Assembly (NCBI RefSeq): GCF_964340395.1
Contig: NC_135565.1
Coordinates: 2,402,001-2,466,000, forward strand
Reading direction: 5' to 3'
Length of the DNA: 64,000 nt
From: Glandiceps talaboti
Lineage: Eukaryota; Hemichordata; Enteropneusta; Spengelidae
The notes beneath the pieces were generated by a model, which saw only the letters and a list, made by a program, of their open reading frames with translations, did no database searches and was not told the origin of the DNA. Position numbers and translations under genes: made by a program. Of the stretch, positions 51,301 through 56,561 are shown piece by piece (within the stretch, counting starts at the first letter, position 1; every line of letters starts with the position of its first letter).

Positions 51301-54107
51301 ACCTGGGTGTCAAGGATTATAGTTATAGCATGTACCATGCTTTCTCTATAGTGGGGACAACACTAATGTAGGAGGGGTTAGTTTTTGTACACAACTTGAA
51401 AAACAGGATATTACATGTACATTGTATGATATACAAATTTGATTTTAAGATTCAATGGCAACTGAGTTACATCAATGTTTTTGTTAAGGGTGGTAAGTAG
51501 GTAAAATCTACCTGAGTTCCCCAGTCATTTTACCAGGGTTCCCTACCAGCATTTTTGTTAAGGGTGGTAAGTAGGTAAAATCTACCTGAGTTCCCCAGTC
51601 ATTTTACAAGGGTTCCCTACCAGCGTTTTTGTTAAGGGTGGTAAGTACGTAAAATCTACCTGAGTTCCCAAGTCATTTTACCAGGGTTCCCTACCAGTGT
51701 TTTTTGTTAAGGATGGTAAGTAGGTAAAATCTACCTGAGTTCCCAAGTCATTTTACAAGGGTTCCCTACCAGCGTTTTTGTTAAGGGTGGTAAGTAGGTA
51801 AAATCTACCTGAGTTCCCCAGTCATTTTACAAGGGTTCCCTACCAGCGTTTTTGTTAAGGGTGGTAAGTACGTAAAATCTACATGAGTTCCCCAGTCATT
51901 TTACAAGGGTTCCCTACCAGTGTTTTTGTTAAGGGTGAATAGCACGTAAAATGTACCTGAGTTCCCCAGTCATTTTACCAGGGTTCCCTACCAGTGTTTT
52001 TGTCAAGGGTGGTAAGTACGTAAAATGACTTGTATGGTTGCCTAGGTTACCCAAATTAATTAGGACATAAAGTATTGATCTATGCAAATGTTATCAGATA
52101 TATACCATACCTTTAGCAAAAAACACTAGAATGTAAGCAAGTATATTCTAGATCCTTCAAATTTACTTGGTTTAAGTTATATGATTTTGACATGACGTGT
52201 TATATCTTAACACTGCAGTTACTGTACATGGTGTGTTATATCTTAACACTGCAGTTACTGTACATGACGTGTTATATCTTAACACTGCACTTACTGTACA
52301 TGACATGTTATCTCTTAACACTGCAGTTACTGTACATGACGTGTTATATCTTAACACTGCACTTACTGTATATGACGTGTTATATCTTAACACTGCAGTT
52401 ACTGTACATGACGTGTTATCTCTTAACACTGCACTTACTGTACATGACGTGTTATTTCTTAACACTGCACTTACTGTACACGGTGTGTTATATCTTAACA
52501 CTGCAGTTACTGTACACGGTGTGTTATATCTTAACACTGCAGTTACTGTACATGACTAATATTTTCTGAGTCTGAGGTTTCACTGAGAGCACAGGACTAT
52601 GAACTGAAATGAATTCTTTATATGAACGATGAATAAATAAATAAATACACATTACAGTAGTTCTTACAGTTACACAATGGTCTTAACTCTCAAAAATAAT
52701 ATTCTTTGTAACACTTTCAAGTTAAGATTAAAATTATTGAAAAGTTGCAAGACATTGTGGTTAATTTTGTGAGATACATGTTGTACTGTAGATAAATGAT
52801 TGATTTTGTTAAACCACACCCCTTCTATAACTTTAGAACTACCACAGATAAGTAAAGACCTTCTTGTCTGTGGAAATACATGTACTGTATGTGGAGTACA
52901 TAAATGATTTTGTTAAACCACACCCTTTCTACATTTTTTTGTATAACTTTAGAACTACATTTATGTGAAGTACATGTAGATAAGCAATTGATTTTGTTAA
53001 ACCACACCCCTTCTATAACTTTAGAACTACATGTACAATGTATGTGTACAAACCTTTTCATCAAATATATATATGGGAGGGGGGAGGTTCCATATTTGAA
53101 AGTTAGATTCTCTAAAGCACTATTTACAAAGACATATAGTCTGAGGGCATGAGGGACAAGGCGGAAGTGGTAAATACAGTGACATCTTTATCTACTATTG
53201 CTTTGTGTACGTGACAACACTCATGTTGCAATGTACTCTACTACTGCATGCAGTATCATGTGATGCTTTTGGATACCAGATGTGTGGGCGTAAGTGTAGA
53301 TAATATATGATTAAGTAGAAGGCACTGCTTGGGCCAGGATTAACTTCTTCAGATCAAATTGTATTTCTAGATAATATATACAATTTATTAGCACTGTTGC
53401 ATACATGTACTAGTAGTTTTCAGTTTTACAAAAGTCGATTCTTGGGAGACAAGTGTTTATATACTTAAAGAACTATCCAGTATAAATAAAGATTATTATA
53501 TATATATTATATGTGATCTACATTTGTACATCTACATGATTGCCATATCAAAAATATAGAACAGTGATGGTTTTTATTTTGACAGTGATATTTCTTTTAA
53601 TTTTGGCAAATGCCACATTATGTTTTGTCCTGAATGAATTCTAAATACATCATTCTATGGTCGAGGTCTGCCTGGTCATGTTACAAATTTTAACCACACA
53701 AACCGTGGATCCATTACCTCCGTGCACAAACATACTGAAACTCTAACTCCTATCCATGCATACACTCCAAATCTATGAAAATGTGTTGTTGCATGGCGGT
53801 ATATGGGGACTGCAGATACTGTGTATGTTCTTTACAGGTGTTCCCTGATTCAGGCTTATTTGTTTGCACACACTAGGTTGAAACACTTGATAGTATACAC
53901 TTGTTGCATTTCCGTCTGCTAAATAGCGTACCAGATTTCGACACGTTGACAAACTGTGCATATGATAATTCTTTTTAAAAATCTCAGGGTTATCAACAGC
54001 CTAGAATACTTACCAGGAATTTGGACGTACAACGATGTAAATGCAAACAAATAAACGATTGCCATGCACCATAAATAAAGGTCACGAACAAATTTAGGCT
54101 GCTTCAT
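9203..54107 (-). CDS. LMF2: LMF2 gene, exons 1-11 (partial; 3' part beyond window)
   Basis: Lipase maturation factor 2 family: a multi-pass ER membrane protein related to LMF1, which helps lipoprotein-type lipases fold and leave the ER. Eleven exons join without a phase conflict into 525 codons plus one base (1576 nt). The protein matches human LMF2 nearly end to end from memory, including [85 protein letters not shown] and [13 protein letters not shown]. The human protein is about 707 residues, so about 180 C-terminal residues should lie left of position 1. Many hydrophobic segments fit a polytopic membrane protein. The gene spans 45 kb for 1.6 kb of coding sequence because the introns are filled with minisatellites. 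The LMF2 rather than LMF1 assignment rests on the sequence match and on the adjacent NCAPH2. Confidence 0.96.
9317..11278 (-). repeat. 41-bp minisatellite filling LMF2 intron 10
   Basis: Three degenerate copies at 9335-9425, a unique gap of about 170 bp, then about 41 copies from 9600 to 11278. The core of each unit is the imperfect palindrome TGTTACATAGTAACA. Sense-strand units lack AG|GT; the antisense strand carries AATAAA in each unit. Confidence 0.95.
11322..11376 (-). CDS. LMF2: LMF2 exon 10
   Basis: A 55-nt exon: 18 codons plus one base, [18 protein letters not shown] and a split Ala. Human has EIEFMYKPGNLSRPPPVV. Acceptor attgacag|GAA, donor ATAGTAG|gtatga, phases 0 and 1. It separates the 38-bp array (11458-20563) from the 41-bp array (to 11278), so it is an island of 55 coding bases in about 12 kb of repeats. 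Confidence 0.94.
11458..20563 (-). repeat. 38-bp minisatellite, ~240 copies, in LMF2 intron 9
   Basis: Very AT-rich 38-bp unit containing ACTAGT, AATAAA (plus strand) and TTTAAA. The variable positions are TGGTCAT/TAGTCAT and CAT/TAT/AAC. Occasional 3-bp insertions (e.g. near 13681, 17674 and 18361). A 21-unit (798-bp) higher-order block is present three times. On the sense strand each unit contains TTAG|GTTT. Confidence 0.97.
20564..21270 (-). repeat. 27/18-bp composite minisatellite
   Basis: Alternating long and short versions of a CATCTACAACACTTCATC unit, all multiples of 9, so a 242-codon reading frame is open on the plus strand (start 20540) by periodicity alone. Adjoins the 38-bp array without a gap, in the same LMF2 intron. 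Bases 21271-21408 between it and exon 9 are unique intron. Confidence 0.93.
21409..21591 (-). CDS. LMF2: LMF2 exon 9 (founder of the 78-bp acceptor array)
   Basis: Residues 409-469, 61 codons, phase 0 at both ends: [20 protein letters not shown], then [20 protein letters not shown], then [13 protein letters not shown] and DFQQWK. Human has [32 protein letters not shown] and GGRPEVVLEG. Acceptor cattgtag|GTCCC, donor TGGAAG|gtaaga. The 5' 71 nt and the acceptor are repeated upstream in four further copies. Only this copy continues into the conserved YGLFRRMTG block, so it is the genuine exon. Confidence 0.93.
21521..21850 (-). repeat. 78-bp array made of LMF2 exon 9 5' end plus its 3' splice site
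   Basis: Starts at 21521, 21599, 21677, 21755 and 21820 (the last two 65 bp apart through a deletion). The first is the real exon. On the sense strand a unit is cattgtag then GTACCTCACACTGTTG and on to CATCATT, i.e. 8 bp of intron plus about 70 bp of exon coding VPHTVVDS...NKWHH. Copy 2 retains the acceptor AG at 21670; copies 3-5 have lost it (cattgcatg). Confidence 0.93.
21842..23665 (-). repeat. 45-bp minisatellite, ~40 copies, in LMF2 intron 8
   Basis: Unit core GTTCACTGGACCCCAGTAAT followed by CACAGTGAAATGTACACAAT. The period is a multiple of three, so long open frames occur on both strands. A 673-bp block is duplicated (21960 onward and 22633 onward give identical translations). It is fused at 21842 into the middle of the last 78-bp exon-9 copy. 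Confidence 0.95.
23743..23842 (-). CDS. LMF2: LMF2 exon 8
   Basis: One base plus 33 codons: [13 protein letters not shown], then the hydrophobic [20 protein letters not shown]. It matches human RGWLRKLSAVVQLSL and FLISL in position and hydrophobic pattern, but less strictly than the other exons. Acceptor ctttgctag|G, donor AGTTTG|gtatgt, phases 2 and 0, both consistent with exons 7 and 9. It lies between the CTCF-motif array (upstream in the transcript) and the 45-bp array (downstream). Confidence 0.9.
23843..24029 (-). other. LMF2 intron 7, acceptor-proximal unique part
   Basis: Unique AT-rich sequence with the polypyrimidine tract of exon 8 (ctctctttgctag on the sense strand). Nothing else seen. 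Confidence 0.5.
24030..25580 (-). repeat. 73-bp minisatellite with a CTCF-like site in each unit
   Basis: One degenerate and 20 good copies, unit 73 bp (one copy 72). Each contains plus-strand CTGCCACCTAGTGGTCA, whose complement TGACCACTAGGTGGCAGTA fits the CTCF consensus. Cores begin at 24131 and recur every 73 bp to 25299, then at 25371, 25444 and 25517. The copy at 25153 has one changed flank base. Located in LMF2 intron 7. Confidence 0.95.
25581..26175. mobile_element. Dispersed repeat with internal duplication (unclassified)
   Basis: Two long related segments (from about 25641 and 25935) and a shorter one (25792) begin GCATGTCTGAGTTATGGCTT. The region then runs to a GACGGACGGACGG-type tract and ends GGGACTAATAA. 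Composition and tail look like a non-autonomous interspersed element typical of marine invertebrate genomes. No coding capacity or clear terminal repeats were seen, so class is unknown. Confidence 0.5.
26175..26607 (-). repeat. 38-bp array made of LMF2 exon 7 3' end plus its donor site
   Basis: About 11 copies. On the sense strand each has CAAGCCAG|gttagtg or CTAGCTAG|gttagtg, copying the exon 7 end ACTAGCCAG and donor gttagtg. The copy touching the exon is truncated by a deletion (near 26571). The remaining copies are very uniform. Confidence 0.92.
26608..26713 (-). CDS. LMF2: LMF2 exon 7 (founder of a 38-bp array)
   Basis: 34 codons plus two bases at each end: (N)[19 protein letters not shown], then a hydrophobic [15 protein letters not shown] and the split Arg (AG|G). 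Human has FTFHQFSQWLKTLTLPTVW and LGVASLVWELLSALWRW. Acceptor atttacag|AC, donor TAGCCAG|gttagtg. The last 10-11 nt of the exon and the donor are the core of the tandem array 26175-26605 that abuts the exon. Confidence 0.94.
26714..26877 (-). other. LMF2 intron 6, 3' end; dispersed-element fragment
   Basis: Unique sequence except for 26809-26855, which resembles the unit of the 74-bp array at 51478 (TTTTGTTAAGGGTGG followed by GTAGGTAAAATCTA). Confidence 0.6.
26878..27435 (-). repeat. 30-bp minisatellite, ~19 copies
   Basis: Unit core AAAGATTCCTGGTTCC plus TTGCTATAACAAAC. Some copies are shortened. The period is a multiple of three, giving a 130-codon spurious frame at 26924. LMF2 intron 6. 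27436-27660 beyond it is unique intron. Confidence 0.94.
27661..28298 (-). repeat. 45-bp minisatellite, ~14 copies
   Basis: Unit core GCATACCTGTATTCAAATGT then TATGTAAATGAGTGTGG. On the LMF2 sense strand each unit contains GAATACAG|GTATGC, an AG|GT junction. The open minus-strand frame of 243 codons is periodicity. Confidence 0.94.
28395..30825 (-). repeat. 26-bp G-rich minisatellite, ~93 copies
   Basis: Unit TACTCAGGGGTATTTGTCAG plus TGGGGG. Uniform up to about 29940, then progressively more variable towards LMF2 exon 6. A 547-bp block (21 units plus 1 bp) is duplicated (28531 and 29078 give the same translation). Two G-runs per unit on the plus strand. All three plus frames are open, so many overlapping spurious ORFs arise. 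Confidence 0.96.
30961..31113 (-). CDS. LMF2: LMF2 exon 6
   Basis: Residues 289-339 with split codons at both ends (phases 1 and 1; 2 + 150 + 1 nt). Reads [14 protein letters not shown], then a hydrophobic helix ([17 protein letters not shown]), then [15 protein letters not shown]. Human has WPKALLATLSLLLELAVYG and FGLEVDWQQRTIH. Acceptor ttctgctag|AT, donor AAAATAA|gtaggt. An alternative donor 4 nt further on (AGTAG|gtatag) is rejected because it puts a stop early in exon 7. Confidence 0.93.
31114..31320 (-). other. LMF2 intron 5, acceptor-proximal unique part
   Basis: No repeat or gene seen. It holds the polypyrimidine tract of exon 6 and a TACATGTAGGTAC palindrome-like patch. Confidence 0.6.
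31321..32067 (-). repeat. 61-bp array made of LMF2 exon 5 3' end plus its donor site
   Basis: Thirteen donors spaced exactly 61 bp (copy landmarks 31329, 31390 and so on to 32061, the last being the real exon end). Each unit contains about 37 nt of exon (TTAGATGATCAGTTCTTTAC, then TAGACACCATG) and gtaagtttag. All 13 donors keep GTAAG. Confidence 0.95.
32068..32179 (-). CDS. LMF2: LMF2 exon 5 (founder of the 61-bp array)
   Basis: Residues 252-288 plus one base: [37 protein letters not shown]. Human has [17 protein letters not shown] and ALLDDQHL at this place. Acceptor tttttcag|GTG, donor CACCATG|gtaagtttag, phase 1. The 3' 37 nt ([12 protein letters not shown]) plus the donor recur in twelve further tandem copies downstream. 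The first donor is chosen because copy two would add 61 nt and shift the frame. Confidence 0.95.
32180..32968 (-). other. LMF2 intron 4, unique part
   Basis: Contains a 129-codon plus-strand open frame (32360-32749) with no recognisable family and no splice or codon signal; I regard it as chance or an old element. TACATGTACATGTAC palindromes at about 32852-32868. Confidence 0.5.
32969..36202 (-). repeat. 41-bp array made of LMF2 exon 4 3' end plus its donor site
   Basis: About 78 copies. Sense-strand unit: AGAAGTCTTAGACTATTTGC then AGGCCTGTCACAG|gttagta, i.e. about 33 nt of exon 4 (coding [11 protein letters not shown]) and 8 nt of intron. Copies next to the exon are identical to it. Copies beyond about 34000 carry TAACAGGTCTG in place of GACAGGCCTG, plus other changes and small indels. 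Confidence 0.96.
36203..36355 (-). CDS. LMF2: LMF2 exon 4 (founder of the 41-bp array)
   Basis: Residues 201-251, 51 codons, phase 0 at both ends. Reads [18 protein letters not shown], then a hydrophobic run ([16 protein letters not shown]), then [14 protein letters not shown]. This aligns with human CLPTPAAWFAHHLPVWLH and APIRRLRLAAFYSQ. Acceptor tttccag|TGT, donor TCACAG|gttagt. The last ~33 nt of this exon plus the donor are the sequence repeated about 78 times in the adjoining intron. The true exon end is fixed by family homology, since exon 5 continues directly with [17 protein letters not shown]. Confidence 0.96.
36356..36674 (-). other. LMF2 intron 3, acceptor-proximal unique part
   Basis: No gene, repeat or RNA seen; ordinary AT-rich intron with the branch/polypyrimidine region of exon 4. 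Confidence 0.6.
36675..37325 (-). repeat. 43-bp minisatellite, ~15 copies
   Basis: Unit core CAGTGACATGGTAATTTGCT then GGCAGCAGTTTGCCCTCTAAG. Variants at CTAAGTT/CTAAGCT. Not related to an adjacent exon. Confidence 0.94.
37326..37872 (-). other. LMF2 intron 3, unique part
   Basis: Contains a short GAATGAATGAATGAA tract at about 37596 and an A8 run. No gene seen. Confidence 0.5.
37873..38014. mobile_element. Foldback element (near-perfect 70-bp inverted repeat)
   Basis: Left arm starts GCAATAAACCACCCCCTGGG; the right arm complement starts GCGATAAACCACCCCCTGGG. The arms continue through GGTATACCA and GGTTTTGACCAGTGAAC to TATATGCAC around a loop of about 6 bp. I count about 62 of 70 positions pairing. 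MITE-like in form; family unknown. Confidence 0.65.
38015..38944. mobile_element. Probable non-autonomous DNA element with 20-bp terminal inverted repeats
   Basis: TATATTATACTAGTATATTG at 38019-38038 faces CAATATACTGGTATAATATA at 38907-38926 (19 of 20 positions complementary). The interior is more GC-rich than the surrounding intron. It holds a second small inverted pair (AACCTGTCT about 38251 / AGACAGGTT about 38348). An 84-codon minus-strand open frame (38472-38726) has no recognised family. The foldback at 37873 directly abuts the left end and may be part of the same insertion. Confidence 0.5.
38945..39196 (-). CDS. LMF2: LMF2 exon 3
   Basis: Residues 117-200, 84 codons, phase 0 at both ends. 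Contains [39 protein letters not shown] and [17 protein letters not shown], the most conserved block of the LMF family. Acceptor ttctgattag|GT, donor CACAG|gtataac. Two membrane segments are predicted by hydrophobicity (about residues 127-142 and 163-182). It sits between the 26-bp array (about 70 bp upstream in transcript terms) and the foldback/TIR insertion immediately downstream. Confidence 0.96.
39266..49915 (-). repeat. 26-bp minisatellite, ~410 copies, in LMF2 intron 2
   Basis: Unit TACAGACTGTAAAGTGTAGT then CTCACC (or CTCAGT/CTCAGC); a recurrent 22-bp variant lacks four bases (TCTGTTACAG). Sense-strand units ending in CC read CTGTAG|GTGAGAC, a strong 5' splice-site match, with ACTTTACAG as an acceptor-like motif. 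A 43-unit (1118-bp) block is duplicated (markers 39761/40879 and 40351/41469), and further blocks recur near 43091, 46561 and 48843. Confidence 0.97.
49916..50603 (-). other. LMF2 intron 2, donor-proximal unique part
   Basis: Contains an (AAAC)n microsatellite at about 50206-50232. No gene or further repeat recognised. Confidence 0.6.
50604..50857 (-). CDS. LMF2: LMF2 exon 2
   Basis: Residues 32-116. Gly32 is split over the junction (G|GG), then [23 protein letters not shown] and a hydrophobic stretch ([15 protein letters not shown]), ending LYLSMYQ. Acceptor tacccag|GG, donor CAG|gtaaat, phases 1 and 0. The 254 nt fit 84 codons plus two bases exactly. Strong match to human LMF2 (GLYGPEGILPAR, PTLLWEAPRLGLDT). 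Flanked upstream by a 3.2-kb intron and downstream by the 11.4-kb intron holding the 26-bp array. Confidence 0.95.
50858..51477 (-). other. LMF2 intron 1, acceptor side
   Basis: Mostly unique. A short duplicated patch (CCATGCTTTCTCCATAGTGG near 51236 and a close copy near 51335) is the only structure seen. Confidence 0.5.
51478..52030 (-). repeat. 74-bp minisatellite, ~8 copies, related to a dispersed sequence
   Basis: Unit starts GTTTTTGTTAAGGGTGGTAA, contains GTAGGTAAAATCTACCTGAG and TTTTACCAGGGTTCCCTACC. Single diverged relatives lie at 26809-26855 and 57655-57710, so the unit probably derives from an interspersed element. Located in LMF2 intron 1. Confidence 0.92.
52190..52560 (-). repeat. 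36-bp minisatellite, ~10 copies
   Basis: Unit core GTGTTATATCTTAACACTGC plus AGTTACTGTACATGAC. The period is a multiple of three, so open frames of about 120 codons occur in two plus frames and one minus frame; none is a gene. Confidence 0.95.
52561..54013 (-). other. LMF2 intron 1, donor side
   Basis: Contains three spaced copies of GATTTTGTTAAACCACACCC (about 52802, 52909 and 52989) and a G-rich GGGAGGGGGGAGG patch near 53075. Otherwise unique, no gene seen. Confidence 0.55.
54014..54107 (-). CDS. LMF2: LMF2 exon 1 (coding part)
   Basis: Encodes residues 1-31 plus one base, beginning [13 protein letters not shown] and ending SLYVQIP. Residues 12-28 are hydrophobic and form the first membrane segment or signal anchor. 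The donor is CCTG|gtaagt (phase 1). The ATG at 54107 was chosen because it places the conserved VRDLYLW...QIPG block about as far from the N-terminus as in human LMF2. An in-frame ATG at 54191 would add 28 residues with no family counterpart. Confidence 0.93.
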
Positions 54108-54600
54108 GACTGCCAAAACAACGAAGACCAGCTGATGTACCAAAAAGGTAAACATACACACATGTAATCGTAGTCGTGACCTTTGCCGCAAGTATCAATT
54201 ACGGGTCAAAAATATAGTTCCAAATTGATAAAAATGTTGTGTTATTACGTCAGTAGAATATATTAACTTTAACATTTTTGATATAATGATACGTTCGTAC
54301 TTTGGTCATTTTGTTTTGCCCACGATAAACACAATTCGTGTCGTTCACAATATAATACATGCGCGCAAGAATACACAATCGTGGAAGAATATAAAAGATA
54401 GTGTAACTAGTGTTACCGCTAGTATAAGTTTTAATAGCCTCTTGTTGATTGGTTTATATTTACATAAATAAAAATGTATGACCAATGAATGAGTAGCTTA
54501 TTTACGAGCTCGATAAAGCTACTTCAGCTCCAGTCTGAGATATATGGCGGGATAGATGAATGCCGACAACCTACAGTTCAGTTAACTAAGGTAGATATTC
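54108..54600. promoter_or_regulatory. Probable shared bidirectional promoter of LMF2 and NCAPH2
   Basis: Interval between the two divergent genes, on the LMF2 side. Visible candidate elements are a CRE/ATF-like TTACGTCA at 54245-54252, an inverted CCAAT box (ATTGG within 54447-54452), a CCAAT box at 54482-54486, and ATGGCGGGA at 54544-54552, which resembles both YY1 and E2F sites. Paired CCAAT boxes are common in divergent promoters. No TATA box in a convincing position. Transcription start sites are not determined; the call rests on gene arrangement plus motifs. Confidence 0.55.
54500..54590 (+). other. NCAPH2: Possible non-coding first exon of NCAPH2
   Basis: The coding start at 56454 lies 2.3 kb from the LMF2 start and is preceded by acceptor-like sites, so an upstream untranslated exon is expected. 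AACTAAG|gtagat at 54590/54591 is a plausible donor directly downstream of the CCAAT boxes. A nine-codon upstream reading frame (ATG at 54556) would lie inside it. Start coordinate is a guess. Confidence 0.3.
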
Positions 54601-55278
54601 AGCATTTACTCAAAGCAATTTCGTCGATTTTGTGATTTTTGGGGCGGTTTTGAATAAGTTTACTGCTGTCTTGTATTTCACAGGTAATGCTTGTCAATTT
54701 TTCCGCTGACGCAAAAACTGCACAGATCCGATCGAAATAACATTAGTATTATACGTATTAGTAAGGCCAGGAAGCCTTCAGTATATATTGTATTTACATT
54801 GATACCATTATACAACTTATACAAGTACCGGGGGGGGGGGGGGGGGGGGGTGTCACACAAAACATGACACCCCCCCCCATTCTCCATTTGTAAAAAGTGA
54901 CAATTGCATATACTGAAAGTTAATCAATATTCCCATTACCATTAATGTATTTGTACAAATTAGATGATTTTGACTATTAGAAAGCAATATTTGTACATAT
55001 ATGATATAAAGTGACAAACACTAACAGTAAAAGACTGGCATTACATTTCTCGTATAATCATACACAATCTAGTTAGTATCTAAAACATGCTATCCATCAT
55101 TGTGCATACTCTGTCTGGTCTGGTCACGTGTAAAAAAAGTTCCCTGATATCATTGTCATCATCATCATCACCATTACCTTCAGTATTGCCATTATCAGTG
55201 TAACTTTAATCTGACTCACTGGTAATACTTGAGTCAGTACATGTATCACTGTCCGTGTTCTCTATGACATTCAAAACT

Positions 55279-55317
<39 letters not shown>

Positions 55318-56453
55318 CTGCTATCATCACCATCATATTTAAACAACAACATTCATGGACAGTGTGAGCGATAAGGTCATATGATACACTTAACAAAATG
55401 CATCATCGTTTTATTAAACAATTTTCTTACAGTATATGTAGTTTTATTGTTGTATTTTGGCATGTAAAGTACTCGTAAAAATAAATGTTGAGTGCTCATC
55501 TCATTTTTACATCTCAAAACACACAAAACAAATATTGACAATAATTGAATCTTCAACTTGGTCACAAGACGTTCATAAGTTTGATCGCATTCCTCTGAAT
55601 AGTATACGCGTACATTTAAATCTCAGATTGTTGCCAGCAAAACGTTGACAGTCTGCTAGAGTTTTCATACATGCAATACCAAACGACAACTGACTACGAG
55701 TTTTGACCGTCAGTCATCAAATTGTACTACTCGTGCATAGTCTATACATGTACATGTACAAAATGTGACTTTTTGGTGAAAATTATGTAATTCCAAAACT
55801 GTTGAGCAGATTGGGCTGACATTTAATGGGGATGCATCTGGGCATGTGTAGCTAAAGCTGTATCCACAGCCAGATAACTCCATTAGTGATATGCAGATTA
55901 GGTGTGCAAATGTCAATTTTGGTCAAAAACTTACATCTTGAAACTGCATGGTGAATGGGCCTGAAACTTGGTGGGGAAGTTTTAGGAGATGTTATTCTGC
56001 AGTTATTATTGAAAGTAATTTAACACAATTGGCCTTAGCTACCATGACAATGACATTGGCAACAGCCAAATTAAGGTTTATGTTGCAGTGATGAAAACTC
56101 GGAAGGGCATATGCCTACCAACAAGACCATTCCCATAACAAAAGCCAAATGAAGGTTTATATTGCAATGTTGAAAAGTGGGAGGGGCAGGCAAGTTATAA
56201 AGATTCCAAAAATGTATGCAAATATGCCTAGCAATAAGACCATGCCCATAGCAACAGCTACATGTTTTAAATACATTTTTGCTACAACACTATTGGTGCT
56301 ATTTTTTATTCATATAGGTACAATGTACATGTGTACATATACTAACATACATGTACATTGTACATGTAGATCCCTTTTATTATTAATCATACAGGTACTA
56401 CTACAGTTCTGATATCCTATAGTGTGATAGTTTGTCAGAACAGACCAGATAAG
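54601..56453 (+). other. Upstream region / 5' intron of NCAPH2
   Basis: Holds a poly-G tract with a C-rich hairpin partner (54829-54888), ATC-type trinucleotide runs (about 55157-55172 and 55280-55316), an element-like region with two copies of a GGTTTAT..TTGCA(G/A)TG motif (about 55780-56250), and clustered TACATGTA palindromes (56320-56370). No coding exon recognised. Confidence 0.5.
54829..54890. repeat. Poly-G tract with hairpin partner
   Basis: About 21 G residues run into GTGTCA, followed after a short AT-rich loop by TGACACCCCCCCCC. The two halves can pair over at least 14 bp. Confidence 0.85.
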
Positions 56454-56561
56454 ATGACAGATCAAGAAATTCGATACTCACAATTGGTTCAACCAATTAG
56501 AGAATTGGCCAAGAACTGGGAAGTAGACGTTGCTTCAAGACTTGAAGAATATCTTGCTGAG
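56454..56561 (+). CDS. NCAPH2: NCAPH2 coding exon A (start codon)
   Basis: 36 codons: [20 protein letters not shown], then [16 protein letters not shown]. Human begins MEDVEARFAHLLQPIRDL and [17 protein letters not shown]. Donor GCTGAG|gtcagt, phase 0. The start is fixed by homology and has purines at -3 and -1. Possible acceptors for an upstream non-coding exon lie at 56422 (cctatag) and 56438 (ttgtcag), so the 5' UTR is probably split. Confidence 0.96.

Noticed and set aside
54108-54191. Upstream in-frame ATG at 54191 as LMF2 start
   Set aside because: Adds 28 residues absent from the family; the ATG at 54107 gives the expected distance to the conserved first helix.
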